The notes: generated by a model from the letters alone, not told the origin. DNA of 64,000 nt from Cytobacillus pseudoceanisediminis (GCF_023516215.1 NZ_CP097349.1:5050001-5114000), one strand, 5' to 3'. Positions 29,604 to 39,692 are shown, numbered from the stretch's first letter. A program made the numbers and translations.

Positions 29604-29628
29604 GTTTAGAGGCAGTGCATCTGGGTAA
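29604..29628 (+). promoter_or_regulatory. Sigma-B-type promoter of ytxGHJ
   Basis: GTTTAG (29604-29609) and GGGTAA (29623-29628) with a 13-base spacer match the sigma-B consensus GTTTAA-N12-15-GGGTAT at 10 of 12 positions. It sits 35 bases upstream of the ytxG start. The B. subtilis operon is known to be under sigma-B and sigma-H control. Confidence 0.65.
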
Positions 29629-29662
29629 AAAGATATTATACAGACAACCGGAGGTGTAAGAA

Positions 29663-30148
29663 TTGGAAATTATTTTATACTTAAGTGTAGCAGTAATTGC
29701 TATAGCATTTCTTGTTTTGGTCATATATCTGGCGAAAACGTTAAAATCCTTACAAGGGACATTAGATAACGTATCAAACACATTGGCAGGCCTTGAAAGG
29801 CAACTAGATGGTGTCACGAAGGAAACCACTGTCCTGCTGCATAAAACCAATTCACTGGCTACAGATATTCAGCAGAAATCTGAAAACCTGAACAGTGTCG
29901 TGACTGCGGTAAAAGAAGTTGGTGACTCTGTCCGCAAATTTAATGGATCCATTCAGAAAATCACATCTTCTGTAAACACACAGCTTGAACAGAATAAAGA
30001 TAAAATCTCACAGGTGGTACAGTGGAGCAATGTTCTCCTTGAAATCAAGGATAAATGGAAAATGAGAAAAGAAGACCCTTATCAGTACAACGTCAGCGAG
30101 AAACAGATGCTTCCGCCTGAACGCCAGAGAGAAAGAGCAAGATACTAG
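29663..30148 (+). CDS. ytxG: DUF948 general stress protein YtxG
   Basis: 161 residues with an N-terminal membrane helix ([20 protein letters not shown]) followed by a long heptad-like region ([20 protein letters not shown] ...), typical of the DUF948 family. The start is TTG 29663 after CCGGAGGTG. First gene of ytxG-ytxH-ytxJ, behind a sigma-B-type promoter. Function unknown; induced by general stress in B. subtilis. Confidence 0.87.
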   Translation: MEIILYLSVAVIAIAFLVLVIYLAKTLKSLQGTLDNVSNTLAGLERQLDGVTKETTVLLHKTNSLATDIQQKSENLNSVVTAVKEVGDSVRKFNGSIQKITSSVNTQLEQNKDKISQVVQWSNVLLEIKDKWKMRKEDPYQYNVSEKQMLPPERQRERARY

Positions 30149-30170
30149 ATTTAAAGGAGGAAAAAGGAGA

Positions 30171-30673
30171 ATGAATAGTCAAGACCGCACTCAATTTGAT
30201 TCAAATCAGGCGAAAACAGATGAAAATATCAATACGAAAGATTTCATGATTGGTGCCTTAATCGGAGGCATGGTTGGCGCAGCAACCGCTCTGTTCCTGG
30301 CTCCTAAATCAGGCAAAGAGCTTCAGAGTGATTTAAGCGAAAAGGCTGCCCTATTAAAAGAGAAGTCAGGACAGTACCGTGAAACAGCTATGACAAAAGG
30401 TACCGAACTGGCTAATGCTGCAAAAGAAAAAACAAATGTGCTGACTCAAACGGTGACAAAGCAATCCAATGAACTCGTTAATAAAGTAAAAAGCTTGAAA
30501 GAAGCTCAAAATGGACAAGCTGGTGCAAACGGGACATCCGAAGAAAATGGAGAGGCCATCAATAACGAGACATTCCAGGCAGAAGGGAACGCTCCAGTAA
30601 ATGATGCAGAAATCCAAATGAAGCTGGAAGAGACGAAAAAGCTTTTGACGAAACCGAGCAAAAGTATAATTAA
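30171..30673 (+). CDS. ytxH: General stress protein YtxH (3' frameshift)
   Basis: YtxH-family protein with the glycine-rich membrane segment FMIGALIGGMVGAATALFLA followed by PKSGKELQSDL and a helical tail. The open frame runs on to 30731 through a hairpin. Adding one T to the T4 run at 30643-30646 gives KLLDETEQKYN and a stop at 30671-30673, the usual YtxH ending, so the true protein has 167 residues. AAGGAGG lies 22 bases after ytxG. Role unknown; stress-induced membrane protein. Confidence 0.85.
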
Positions 30674-30689
30674 TTTTATTTGTTTAAGC

Positions 30690-30726
30690 AACGGTGAAGT
30701 GGTACGATTACTTCACCGTTATTTAA
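30690..30726 (+). terminator. Hairpin after ytxH
   Basis: AACGGTGAAGT (30690-30700) / ACTTCACCGTT (30710-30720), an eleven-pair stem followed by ATTTAATTT. It may attenuate transcription into ytxJ. Confidence 0.65.
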
Positions 30727-30771
30727 TTTAAAGAGCGAGGCTTTGCCTGGCTTAGTTGGGGAGGCAAGAAA

Positions 30772-31101
30772 ATGAAAAAATTTGATAGCCATGAATCATT
30801 TGATCAAGTAGTAGAATCAGGAGAGCAGCTGCTGGTTTTAAAACACAGTTCCACTTGTCCGGTGAGCGGCGCAGCGTTTGAAGAATATGAAAGCTTTGTA
30901 AAAGAGCATCAAGATGTAAATGCTTATTACTTAGTTGTTCAGGATGATCGTCCCTTGTCAAATCACATTGCAGAAGCTTTTCATATCAAACATGAGTCTC
31001 CTCAGGCCATTCTATTTAATAATGGAGATGTTGCCTGGCATGCATCACATTGGAAGATTACATATGATTCCCTGGTGAATGCTGTGAAGGAAAACAGATA
31101 A
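30772..31101 (+). CDS. ytxJ: Bacillithiol system redox protein YtxJ (BrxC)
   Basis: 109-residue DUF2847 thioredoxin-like protein. The single active cysteine is in HSSTCPVSGAAFEEYE (TCPVS), as in the monothiol bacilliredoxin BrxC/YtxJ; the cis-Pro loop is ESPQAILFNNGD. It would remove bacillithiol from S-bacillithiolated proteins in the cytoplasm. It follows ytxH in the conserved stress operon. GGGGAGG precedes the ATG. Confidence 0.88.
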   Translation: MKKFDSHESFDQVVESGEQLLVLKHSSTCPVSGAAFEEYESFVKEHQDVNAYYLVVQDDRPLSNHIAEAFHIKHESPQAILFNNGDVAWHASHWKITYDSLVNAVKENR

Positions 31102-31126
31102 AACCCATCCAATCGGATGGGTTTTT
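31101..31126 (+). terminator. Terminator after ytxJ
   Basis: AAACCCATCC / GGATGGGTTT stem with AATC loop and TTTTT tail. Confidence 0.88.
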
Positions 31127-31159
31127 GCTATCAAACAAGAAAATATATATTTATTAAAC

Positions 31160-31199
31160 GTCGATAACTGTCTAACACTAGCAGCCTGCCCCCGCTTTT
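31160..31199. repeat. Fragment of modular dispersed repeat, copy D
   Basis: GTCGATAACTGTCTAACACT then AGCAGCCTGCCCCCGC matches the left end of copies A-C. The rest of the element is missing. Confidence 0.5.
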
Positions 31200-31200
31200 C

Positions 31201-33414
31201 TTATATATACTTCACATTTGAATTTTTATTATTTATGGCAGGCCACACGATTTTGAGATGATCACCAGGCTCTATAGGTTCATGAAAAGATGCCTTTTCC
31301 CCATTTTTCAAGAGAACGAAGCTTCCGGAAGATGCTGCAGGCATATCTACACTAACATGGCTGAAGATATCCTGAAAAATAAAAGGAGACATTGGTTTTT
31401 TCACGAGTGTTATCGCATCTCCAGCATGAATCGCATCATCTTCATTGAGGACAGCTCCTTCCCTCTGAAATTCAAGTATCCCTCTTGAAAGCTCTAATTT
31501 CTTACCGTTAAACATGACCGGGATCCTCTGCTGTAGTACCAGCTGCTTTATATCTGCTAATTCCTTTACTGATAGTGTGCCTCTTTTTTCAATTCGGAGA
31601 TTGTCACCATCGTCTACTATGCTATGATAATTCGCCTCAAGGCCGTTTTTAAAAAGCTTTCCGGTATGGCGGGGGAGGAATGTCTCTTTTTCATTAATGC
31701 TGATTCTAAAAGGCGTAAGCTCGCTTAATAAATCGTTTAGGTTCAAGTTTCCTAAGACTTCTTCAAATGTTTCCGGAATTCTGCACTCTACCTTATCCCG
31801 ATCAGCAATGATCTGTTCAAGCGAGGCAGCTTTTTCATTACAGGTAATAACAGGGTGGATTGTGTACTGCTTTTCGTTAATAGTAATAGACTTTTCAGGA
31901 ACTTCATCAATCAAATCTTTTATGCGGACTTCAGCAGGCAATCCGTCACGTCCTCTTGAAACAGTGATGATATCCCCTGATTTGATTTCTTCATCCAAAG
32001 CACTTGTAAGGCTGTTGCGTATGATGACAGGAGCTTCTCCATGACTTCCTGGAATCGTAACGCTTTGCCCGTTTAGTTTGACTATCATGGCGAGTCCGGG
32101 CTTACCGTAAAGCTTATTCATTTTAATGCCTGCTGCCAGGAGACAATCCCCAACTGTCAGGTTCTTGACCTCGAATAGCCTGACAGGCTGATCGTTGACG
32201 TAAACTGTACAATATTGGACTGGGGCTTTTTTAGCAGCGATGGCTATTCCTATTGGGGTGACAAGTTCAGGGCCTTTGTATGTAAAATCCGGTAAATTCA
32301 GCCCGCTTATTGCGTCAATTCCCCTTATTGCGACTCTATTCGCTGGAAGGCCCAGTCTTTGCGCTATTCTTTCAGGAAGTCCAGGTGTTAAGCTCCCGCC
32401 CCCTACCAGCATGACGGCTTTGGGCGGCCTATTATTCAGCTGCAGAATTTCATCGCAGATGGAATTTGTCAATCGTTCTAGCGCAGGAGAAATTTTTTCA
32501 ATTGTCTCTTCCCTGCTGACTTCTGTCTGGAAGCCGAGAATATCCGTGACAGTAATTGTATCCGATACATGCAAATCTCTCTTTGCCTTTTCGGCTAAAG
32601 GAAAGTCCAGGAGAAACTGGTCACTGATTGCTTCAGTTATCTCATCTCCTGCTACAGGCACCATTCCGTAAGCTGTAACTGTGCCCATATCTGTAATGGC
32701 AATATCGGACGTTCCGGCACCGATATCAACAAGAGCAACATTCAGCCTTCTCATCGAAGGAGGAATCAGCACATTAATAGCTGCGATTGGCTCAAGTGTC
32801 AAAGCTTCCATTTCCAGGCCAGCCCTTTGTAGAGCTGAGATTAGTGACTCCACTACAACCTTGGGCAGGAACGTAGCAATGATTTCAACGGATGCTTCAT
32901 CCCCCTGCTGATCAATTAGACTGCCGATTTCTTCTTTATCAAGACGATAGTATAAAACGGAATATCCAACACAATAGTAATAATAGCTTTTCTCAGTTTC
33001 ATGTTTTTCTGCAACCATTGCCTGTGCCTGCTGAACTGCACTTAATTCAAGGTGAAGTATATCCTGCTTTTGCATCATCGGTTTTCCTTTAATACAGATA
33101 ACTGTTTCAGATCTTTCTGTTTTTAAAGCCCTGCCTGCCGCTGCAACGCACACCTTTTTTAATGGGCCGTGTTTTGCTTCTAGTTCATCCCTGATTTCTG
33201 CTATAATTTTTGATACAGCCAGTACATCATGGATCTGTCCGTCGAGCATGGCCCTTTCTGCATGCTCCTTAATCACGATGTCTTTCACATGATATTGCCC
33301 GCCGTTTTCTTCGAGAATAATTCCGACCACCGTGCGGGTGCCGATATCCAGTGCAAAAAGCTTTTTTGTTCGTCCAAAGCAGTACACCTTCTTTGTAAAT
33401 GTCATAAAATGCAT
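31201..33414 (-). CDS. Large FtsA-like (actin-fold) ATPase with repeated C-terminal modules
   Basis: 737 residues. Residues 1-400 form an FtsA/PilM/MreB-type ATPase: phosphate loops ALDIGTRTVVGII (21-33) and VALVDIGAGTSDIAI (226-240), adenosine motif VMLVGGGSLTPGL (334-346), and VEIIATFLPKVVVESL typical of FtsA subdomains. Residues 400-725 hold repeated short units of the form xNGK/xNEK ... GDxIxI: LNGQ(447)...SGD(479), INEK(512), INEK(573)...DDGD(601), FNGK(635)...HAGD(663), KNGE(703)...EPGD(715), probably beta-rich. No signal or membrane segment. It is not the essential ftsA of the ftsAZ operon. Start at 33414 is uncertain (weak ribosome site); MTFTKKVY a few codons later is possible. Role unknown. 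Confidence 0.8.
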   Translation of the reverse strand: MHFMTFTKKVYCFGRTKKLFALDIGTRTVVGIILEENGGQYHVKDIVIKEHAERAMLDGQIHDVLAVSKIIAEIRDELEAKHGPLKKVCVAAAGRALKTERSETVICIKGKPMMQKQDILHLELSAVQQAQAMVAEKHETEKSYYYYCVGYSVLYYRLDKEEIGSLIDQQGDEASVEIIATFLPKVVVESLISALQRAGLEMEALTLEPIAAINVLIPPSMRRLNVALVDIGAGTSDIAITDMGTVTAYGMVPVAGDEITEAISDQFLLDFPLAEKAKRDLHVSDTITVTDILGFQTEVSREETIEKISPALERLTNSICDEILQLNNRPPKAVMLVGGGSLTPGLPERIAQRLGLPANRVAIRGIDAISGLNLPDFTYKGPELVTPIGIAIAAKKAPVQYCTVYVNDQPVRLFEVKNLTVGDCLLAAGIKMNKLYGKPGLAMIVKLNGQSVTIPGSHGEAPVIIRNSLTSALDEEIKSGDIITVSRGRDGLPAEVRIKDLIDEVPEKSITINEKQYTIHPVITCNEKAASLEQIIADRDKVECRIPETFEEVLGNLNLNDLLSELTPFRISINEKETFLPRHTGKLFKNGLEANYHSIVDDGDNLRIEKRGTLSVKELADIKQLVLQQRIPVMFNGKKLELSRGILEFQREGAVLNEDDAIHAGDAITLVKKPMSPFIFQDIFSHVSVDMPAASSGSFVLLKNGEKASFHEPIEPGDHLKIVWPAINNKNSNVKYI

Positions 33415-33474
33415 AAATAAAGCCCTGAAGCCGCTTTATCACTTAAAAGCGTTTAATTAATAAAGAAATATTTC

Positions 33475-33503
33475 GTGACATGTCTGAATAATTCATATAT
33501 AAT
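33475..33503 (+). promoter_or_regulatory. Sigma-A promoter of aroA(G)
   Basis: GTGACA (33475-33480), a 17-base spacer and TATAAT (33498-33503), about 150 bases before the gene. Confidence 0.6.
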
Positions 33504-33654
33504 AACCCTAATTATAAAAAATGTATCACATATCCAGAGGCCGTAAAAGAGAAAGATGGAAATGTTTAACGCTGTGCACATTTAGATGCACGTTTTGTGC
33601 ATTATCCTGAAACCAACACGGCTTAAATTCAGATTTGAAAGGAAGGGACAGGAA

Positions 33655-34730
33655 ATGAGCAATAAAGAGCTAGATAAACTTCGTGATCGAGTGGATGAGC
33701 TGAATCTCCAGCTTTTATCTTTGATCAATGAAAGAGCAGAACTTGTTCAGGAAATCGGAAGAGTAAAGGAAACACAAGGGGTTTATCGTTATGATCCTGT
33801 CCGGGAACGCAAGATGCTGGACTTGATAAAAGAGCATAATGACGGTCCTTTTGAAAATTCAACAATTGAGCATATGTTCAAGGAAATTTTTAAAGCAGGT
33901 CTTGAACTTCAAAAAGATGATCATAGAAAGGCGCTTCTTGTTTCACGCAAAAAGAAGCCTGAAAATACGATTGTAGACTTAAAGGGTGAAAAAGTAGGGG
34001 ATGGCAATCCTCATCTTGTTTTTGGCCCTTGCGCAGTTGAATCTTATGAGCAGGTGGCAACTGTTGCTGAAGCTGTAAAAGCAAAAGGACTTAAGCTCCT
34101 TCGCGGAGGCGCATATAAACCAAGAACATCACCGTATGATTTCCAGGGGCTTGGCCTTGAAGGTTTAAAAATCTTAAAAGAGTGGCAGATGAATACGATC
34201 TGGCTGTTATTTCTGAAATCGTAAGCCCTAATGATATTGAAACGGCTGTAAATTATATTGATGTCATTCAAATCGGGGCAAGAAACATGCAAAACTTCGA
34301 GCTATTAAAAGCAGCGGGGGCTGTAAACAAACCAGTTCTTTTAAAGCGCGGGATTGCAGCTACAATTGAAGAATTCATCAATGCAGCGGAATATATCATG
34401 TCCCAGGGGAATGGACAGATTATTCTATGTGAGCGCGGAATCCGCACATACGAACGTGCTACACGCAATACATTGGACATTTCGGCTGTGCCTATTCTTA
34501 AGCAGGAAACACATTTGCCAGTACTGGTTGACGTTACGCATTCAACAGGCCGCAGAGATTTGCTTCTTCCAGCAGCAAAAGCTGCGCTGGCAATCGGCGC
34601 AGATGGTGTAATGGCAGAAGTTCATCCAGACCCGGCCGTTGCCCTATCAGATTCAGCGCAGCAAATGGACTTGAATCAATTTGATCAATTTATGGCTGAA
34701 CTTCAATCTTCAGCATTGCTGAAAGTGTAG
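33655..34730 (+). CDS. aroA: Bifunctional DAHP synthase / chorismate mutase AroA(G) (one frameshift)
   Basis: First step of the shikimate pathway (PEP plus erythrose-4-phosphate to DAHP). The N-terminal 90 residues are an AroQ-type chorismate mutase domain ([20 protein letters not shown]), a regulatory domain as in B. subtilis AroA. The DAHP synthase part has [32 protein letters not shown] and [20 protein letters not shown] 33655 follows AAGGAAGGGAC. The frame is lost near 34182; one extra G gives [19 protein letters not shown] and a 358-residue enzyme. Upstream of ccpA as in B. subtilis. Terminator follows. Confidence 0.92.
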
Positions 34731-34744
34731 CCATCTAAATATGG

Positions 34745-34777
34745 AGAGCCTTCTGCTGGTAGCAGGAGGCTCTTTTT
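34745..34777 (+). terminator. Terminator after aroA(G)
   Basis: GAGCCTTCTGCT / AGCAGGAGGCTC stem with GGT loop and TTTTTT. Confidence 0.87.
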
Positions 34778-34980
34778 TGCATTTAAAGTGGAAATTTAAG
34801 TTTTTTTCAAAAATACAAGCCTTGACATTGCGGCAATTCCTGGACTGTCGTATGATTAAATACATAATTGTACATGTGTAACCACTCACAAATTAGGATA
34901 AAAAATGAGTAGGTTACGTCGTGTTGCTGTAAAATATAAAGTAATTGAAGCGACCGCTATTTAAAGAAGGAGTGTAAGTA

Positions 34981-35977
34981 ATGAATGTAACAATATACGA
35001 TGTAGCAAGAGAAGCGAATGTATCAATGGCAACGGTTTCTCGTGTTGTAAATGGCAACCCGAATGTTAAGCCTGCAACAAGAAAAAAGTAATGGAAGTAA
35101 TTGACCGGCTTGGGTACCGCCCCAACGCGGTTGCAAGAGGATTGGCAAGCAAAAAAACGACGACAGTCGGTGTAATCATTCCCGATATCTCCAGCACCTT
35201 TTTTGCAGAACTGGCAAGGGGCATAGAGGATATTGCGACAATGTATAAATACAATATCATTCTCAGCAACTCCGACCAAAATATTGAAAAAGAACTGCAC
35301 TTGCTCAATACTATGCTCGGGAAACAGGTGGATGGAATAGTCTTCATGGGCGGCAATATTACCTCCGAGCATGTTGAAGAGTTTGAAAAGTCACCGGTTC
35401 CGATCGTACTGGCTGGCTCTATTGAAGAAACAGGCAAAATCCCATCTGTAAATATTAATTATGAACAGGCAGCATTTGATGTGACTAAGTCATTTATTGA
35501 AAAAGGCCATAAAGATGCAGCTATCGTGGTGGGACCTCTCCGCGAGCCGATTAATCAGGAAAAAAGCTTGCAGGCTATAAGCGGGCTTTGGAAGAAGCTG
35601 AGGTGGCCTTCCGCGATGAATTGGTGGTTGAAGGAGATTATACTTACGATTCAGGTATAGAAGCCTTTGAAAAGCTGCTTGAGGCAGATCCGCGTCCAAC
35701 AGCTATTTTTGCAGGATCTGATGAAATGGCATTGGGAATTGTCCACGGGGCGGAGGATAAAGGGTATAATATCCCGAAAGACTTTGAGGTCATCAGCTCT
35801 GACAATACAAGATTGGCATTAATGGTCCGTCCTCAGCTGACATCAGTCGTTCAGCCATTGTATGATATTGGTGCAGTTGCCATGAGATTGCTTACGAAAC
35901 TTATGAATAAAGAATCAGTCGATGAGCAAATTGTTGTACTCCCTCACCGAATTGAAGAACGAAGCTCAACAAAGTAA
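34981..35977 (+). CDS. ccpA: Catabolite control protein CcpA (two frameshifts)
   Basis: LacI-family master regulator of carbon catabolite control that binds cre sites with HPr-Ser-P. The helix-turn-helix is [20 protein letters not shown]; the hinge region is [20 protein letters not shown]; the ligand core ends [18 protein letters not shown] precedes ATG 34981. The frame breaks twice, at A6 runs 35082-35087 and 35560-35565. One extra A in each gives [14 protein letters not shown] and [16 protein letters not shown], and a 332-residue protein of normal CcpA length. cre-like sites for its use are seen upstream of megL, ytnP and between acuA and acsA. Confidence 0.93.
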
Positions 35978-35996
35978 TGAATTTGCCGATATAACA

Positions 35997-36114
35997 GAAA
36001 AGCGGAAGCTCCTCGACCAGCCCCGACCAGCGCTGGAGGTCCAGAAGTTGAAGTCGTTCTTTGACTTCAGCATCTGGACCGAAGTGACTAGGGGCTAGGC
36101 GCTGCAGCTGGACA
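35997..36114. repeat. Modular dispersed repeat, copy E (inverted)
   Basis: On the minus strand it reads AGCTGCAGCGCCTAGCCCCT at the left and GGAGCTTCCGCTTTT at the right, the same ends as copies C and G. An internal stem pairs TCCAGA-TGAAGTC with GACTTCA-TCTGGA. Confidence 0.68.
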
Positions 36115-36124
36115 AAAGAGAAGA

Positions 36125-36160
36125 AAGAGAAGCGCCTTAATTAAAAGGCGTTTCTTTCTG
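36125..36160 (+). terminator. Terminator-like hairpin downstream of ccpA
   Basis: GAAGCGCCTT / AAAAGGCGTTTC around AATTAA with T-rich flank. Confidence 0.6.
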
Positions 36161-36249
36161 CCAATTTTAAGCTATCGTACCTGTTTTAGAGCACATAAAT
36201 AATAAACCATTAGACAAAGGCAATTCGCAATGGATCAGGGAGAGAGAGT

Positions 36250-37066
36250 ATGAGAAAGGTTGATATGTTAACACCGGCTGGATTAATGGTGGGGCTTGCT
36301 ATGCTGATTTTTGGAATCATGTGGAATGGAGGAGCTGATGGTTTTTTATCCTTTGTTGACCCTTCTTCAATTCTTATTGTTCTGGGCGGTTTAATAGCCG
36401 GGCTGCTTGTAAGTTTTCCTTTAAAAGATATCAGGCATATGGCCACCGTTTTTAAGCAGGTTTTTTCCAGTGAAGAGCAAAGCGTTGGCGAGCTGATTGG
36501 AATTTTTGTCAAACTCTCTGAGCGTGCCCGGCGTGAAGGGCTGTTATCGCTTGAGGCTGAAATCGGGAAGGTGGAAGATCCATTCATTCAGAAAGGCGTA
36601 TACCTGGCTGTGGATGGTATAGAGCCAGATGTCATTACTGACATTATGAATGCCGAAATTATGGCGATGGAAGAGAGGCACAGAAAAGGAAGAAGCATTC
36701 TCGAAAGAGCCGGGGAATACGCTCCGGCATGGGGAATGATAGGGACCCTGATCGGACTGGTTCTGATGCTGAAAAATTTGAATGATCCTTCCACACTTGG
36801 GCCCAATATGGCTCTTGCCTTACTGACTACTTTATATGGATCCCTGCTGGCCAATCTGATTTTTCTGCCGATGGCAGCGAAGCTGGCTTTAAAGACAGAG
36901 AAGGAAGTTTTTTGAAGCAGATTATTATTGAAGGGGTTATCGGTGTTCAATCCGGGCAGAATCCGAGAATATTGGAAGAAAAGCTGAGCGCCTTTTTATC
37001 CTCAGAAGAACGGAGAGATTTGGATAAAGCTGTAAATGAGGGGAGGCACTGGATAATGAAGCCTAG
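36250..37066 (+). CDS. motP: Flagellar motor stator MotP, Na+ type (frameshifted)
   Basis: MotA-like stator subunit of the sodium-driven MotPS pair. Four membrane segments are visible ([72 protein letters not shown]); the last two carry the MotA family signature. The frame stops at the T6 run 36908-36913; one extra T continues [21 protein letters not shown] second missing G in the G4 run at 37040-37043 would give [10 protein letters not shown] and a stop at 37066, for 272 residues. Otherwise the frame would fuse into motS. It lies downstream of ccpA as in B. subtilis. Confidence 0.87.
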
Positions 37067-37792
37067 GAGAAGATCTCCGGAGCCTCCAAAAGGCTCCCCA
37101 AGATGGATGGTGACTTTCTCCGATCTCGTCACACTGATATTGGTATTTTTTATTCTGCTGTTTTCGATGTCCCAGATTGATTTAATGAAGTTTCAGGCAT
37201 TATCCGATTCTTTCCGGGACAGACAGGTGCTGGATTTTCAGCCGTCTATCATTCCTGCAGAGAACCCGGAACAAAATGAAGAAATAAAGGAAAATGAGGA
37301 CAGCGGGCAATCAGATTCGCTTGATGAGCTTCTGATGGAGATCCAGTCGTTTTTGGATGAGAATGGCTTAGAAAAAGTGATTGTGGCGAACAGGACGGAA
37401 CGGGGGTCGTTCTCGTTCTGCAGGAACAGGTTTTATTTGAATCCGGAGATGCCAGTCTGATAGACAGTTCATACTCTTTCCTGGATAAAGTAGGAACCCT
37501 TTTAGCAAACATGCCAAACCTTGTGAAGGTGGAGGGACATACTGATGACCGGCCCATAACTACTTACAGATATCCGTCCAATTGGGAGTTATCTGCTGCC
37601 AGGGCTAGTACTGTAATCAGATATCTAACAGAAAAGCATAATCTTGAAAGTCATAGGTTTATGGCTGTGGGCTATGGGGAAACCCGTCCTATCGTCCCTA
37701 ATTCCGGACCGGAGAATTGGGAGAAAAACAGGCGTGTTGAAATCATTATTTCTGATCCGAAATTTAATGAAGATAACAATATTCATAATTGA
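37056..37792 (+). CDS. motS: Flagellar motor stator MotS, OmpA-like (one frameshift)
   Basis: MotB-like partner of MotP. ATG 37056 follows GGGGAGG and reads [19 protein letters not shown], then the single membrane helix with the ion-binding Asp in [20 protein letters not shown]. The C-terminal OmpA peptidoglycan-binding domain has [10 protein letters not shown] and [16 protein letters not shown]. The frame breaks in the G5 run 37402-37406; one extra G gives [20 protein letters not shown] and a 245-residue protein. Overlaps the inferred motP end by about ten bases. Terminator follows. Confidence 0.88.
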
Positions 37793-37826
37793 TAACAGGT
37801 CTGGCAATAGTCAGACCTGTTTATTT
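37793..37826 (+). terminator. Terminator after motS
   Basis: AACAGGTCTG / CAGACCTGTT stem with TTATTT tail. Confidence 0.82.
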
Positions 37827-37840
37827 ACATATGCAGAAAT

Positions 37841-37876
37841 GAACAGCGGCCGGTAAAATGTTCCCGGCCGCTGTTC
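37841..37876 (-). terminator. Terminator after acuC
   Basis: GAACAGCGGCCGG (37841-37853) / CCGGCCGCTGTTC (37864-37876), thirteen perfect pairs directly at the acuC stop. Confidence 0.78.
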
Positions 37877-39049
37877 TTATAAAGATTCTGTCATTGTTCT
37901 GTTTCGGATCGGATAAAGAACTTTGTCCACTGTCCGGGCATTTTTTTCAGTTATTTCGCTCTTACGGGGGATAGGCTCATATAAATCAGCAGGATCATCC
38001 CATTCCAGGGGAAGAGGCACAGGTGCGTGTTCTTTCCACTTGTTTATCCATTCCGCCGGTATATTGCCGTAACAATTAGAGTTTTCAGTCATTTCGAGCC
38101 ATATCATGGCCCATGCCCGGGGAACAACCCTCCAAATATCATAACCTCCGCCGCCGACGGCAATCCATTTCCCGTCACAATATTCATGGGCAATTTCATG
38201 GGCCAGTTTCGGAATTTCCCTATAAATCTTTATAGTAGATGACAAATGGGTAAGAGGATCAAGATAATGGGCATCAGCACCATTTTGCGTCAGGATCACA
38301 TCCGGTTTGAAAAATTCTGCAACCTCCCGAAAAGCTGTACGGTATGCGTGAAGCCAGGAATCGTCTTCAGTAAATGCATCCACGGGAATATTAAAAGAGA
38401 ATCCATATCCTTTCCCTTGTCCTCGTTCATTTACATTTCCGGTTCCGGGGAAAAGGTATCTGCCAGTTTCATGAATAGATAAGGTGCATACATCCGGGTC
38501 ATCATAAAATGACCATTGGACACCATCACCATGATGGGCATCTGTATCCACATACAGAATACGGGCTTTATACTTTTCCTGTATATATTTTATGGCTACG
38601 GAGCTATCGTTGTAGATGCAAAATCCAGAAGCTTTTCCCCGAAACCCGTGATGAAGGCCGCCGCCAAGGTGAAGTGCGTGCTTAGCAAGTCCGCTCATGA
38701 CTGCATCAACGGCTGCCAGAGTGCCTCCTACTAAAAGGGAGCTTGCTTCGTGCATGTTTTGAAAAATAGGTGTGTCCTCTGTTCCAAGACCATAGTTTTC
38801 GCAGATATCCTCAGGCAGGTTTCCTTTGCCGGCGAGCTTGACAGCATTCACATAACTAGGATCATGAATCAAGTGTAGCTCTTCATCGGAAGCCTTGCGC
38901 GGAGGAATAATATGACATTCTTCAATGGCATTGATGTTTTTGAGCAAATCGAGTGTCAGTTTCAGCCTTATCTGATTAAAAGGATGATTTTTGCTGAATT
39001 TGTAGTTCAGCAGGTCTTCCGAAAAAACAAATAATGAATCATGTGTCAT
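37877..39049 (-). CDS. acuC: Histone-deacetylase-family protein AcuC
   Basis: About 390 residues of the class I/II deacetylase fold. Zinc and catalytic motifs: [32 protein letters not shown] and [17 protein letters not shown]. In B. subtilis AcuC deacetylates and reactivates acetyl-CoA synthetase that AcuA has acetylated. The start ATG at 39049 overlaps the acuB stop (ATGA), so the longer open frame to 39076 is not used. Last gene of acuA-acuB-acuC. Confidence 0.9.
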   Translation of the reverse strand: MTHDSLFVFSEDLLNYKFSKNHPFNQIRLKLTLDLLKNINAIEECHIIPPRKASDEELHLIHDPSYVNAVKLAGKGNLPEDICENYGLGTEDTPIFQNMHEASSLLVGGTLAAVDAVMSGLAKHALHLGGGLHHGFRGKASGFCIYNDSSVAIKYIQEKYKARILYVDTDAHHGDGVQWSFYDDPDVCTLSIHETGRYLFPGTGNVNERGQGKGYGFSFNIPVDAFTEDDSWLHAYRTAFREVAEFFKPDVILTQNGADAHYLDPLTHLSSTIKIYREIPKLAHEIAHEYCDGKWIAVGGGGYDIWRVVPRAWAMIWLEMTENSNCYGNIPAEWINKWKEHAPVPLPLEWDDPADLYEPIPRKSEITEKNARTVDKVLYPIRNRTMTESL

Positions 39050-39692
39050 AGTGAAATCCCCGGCAGGCTGGGCCATAAAACATGATGGCCTGCTTTTTTC
39101 AAATCTTCTACTACAAGCGTAGGGTTCATTGTCTGTACCCTTATCACCAGTATTTTGTATTTATCATCCGTTTTGTCAGGGTAAACAAGGACACTCTGTA
39201 TATTTGCTTTTCTTTTGCAGATGACTTCAGCGATTTCAAACAGCATGCCTGCCCTGTTTGGCACCTTTACTTCAATCTGCGAACCTGGCTGATGGGCTCC
39301 CGTCAATTGAACTAACGTATGAAGCAAATCGGTTTCTGTGACAATTCCGACCAGCTTATCATCGTTTAATATTGGCAGGCAGCCAATTCGCTGTTCATAA
39401 AAAACCGCAGCAATTTCTTCAGCAAAATCAAGAGGGTGTCCGGTAATGATATCTGTCTTCATAATCATTTTTAATGGTCTCTGCAGATCTTCCTTAAATA
39501 GTTCTGTATGAAAAATAGATGGAGTCGCATCACGGATGTCCCTATCTGTTACAAGTCCCTGCAATCTGCCCGCTTCATCTGTAATAGGCAAATGCCGTAT
39601 TCTTTTTCGTTCATAATTTTTATGGCGTCGGCAATGGTGTCTTCTTTTGACAAGGCCGTGACATCCGTTTTCATAATTTCTTCAACAATCAC
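39046..39692 (-). CDS. acuB: Acetoin utilisation protein AcuB, CBS-ACT (one frameshift)
   Basis: Two CBS domains ([20 protein letters not shown] and [20 protein letters not shown]) followed by an ACT domain ([19 protein letters not shown]). GTG 39692 with AAGGAGG eight bases upstream is the start. The frame breaks in the T5 run (plus strand) 39603-39607; one more base gives [17 protein letters not shown], matching the conserved 'IRHLP' of CBS domains, and a 215-residue protein. It may sense adenylate or an amino acid and modulate AcuA/AcuC; its precise role is unknown. Confidence 0.87.

Noticed and set aside
32240..32671. 143-residue plus-strand frame inside the FtsA-like gene
   Set aside because: Antisense to the conserved ATPase core; no promoter, ribosome site or homology.
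34981..35977. ccpA as a true pseudogene
   Set aside because: Both breaks are in A6 runs and are restored by one A each, all conserved residues are present, and many unrelated neighbours show the same defect.
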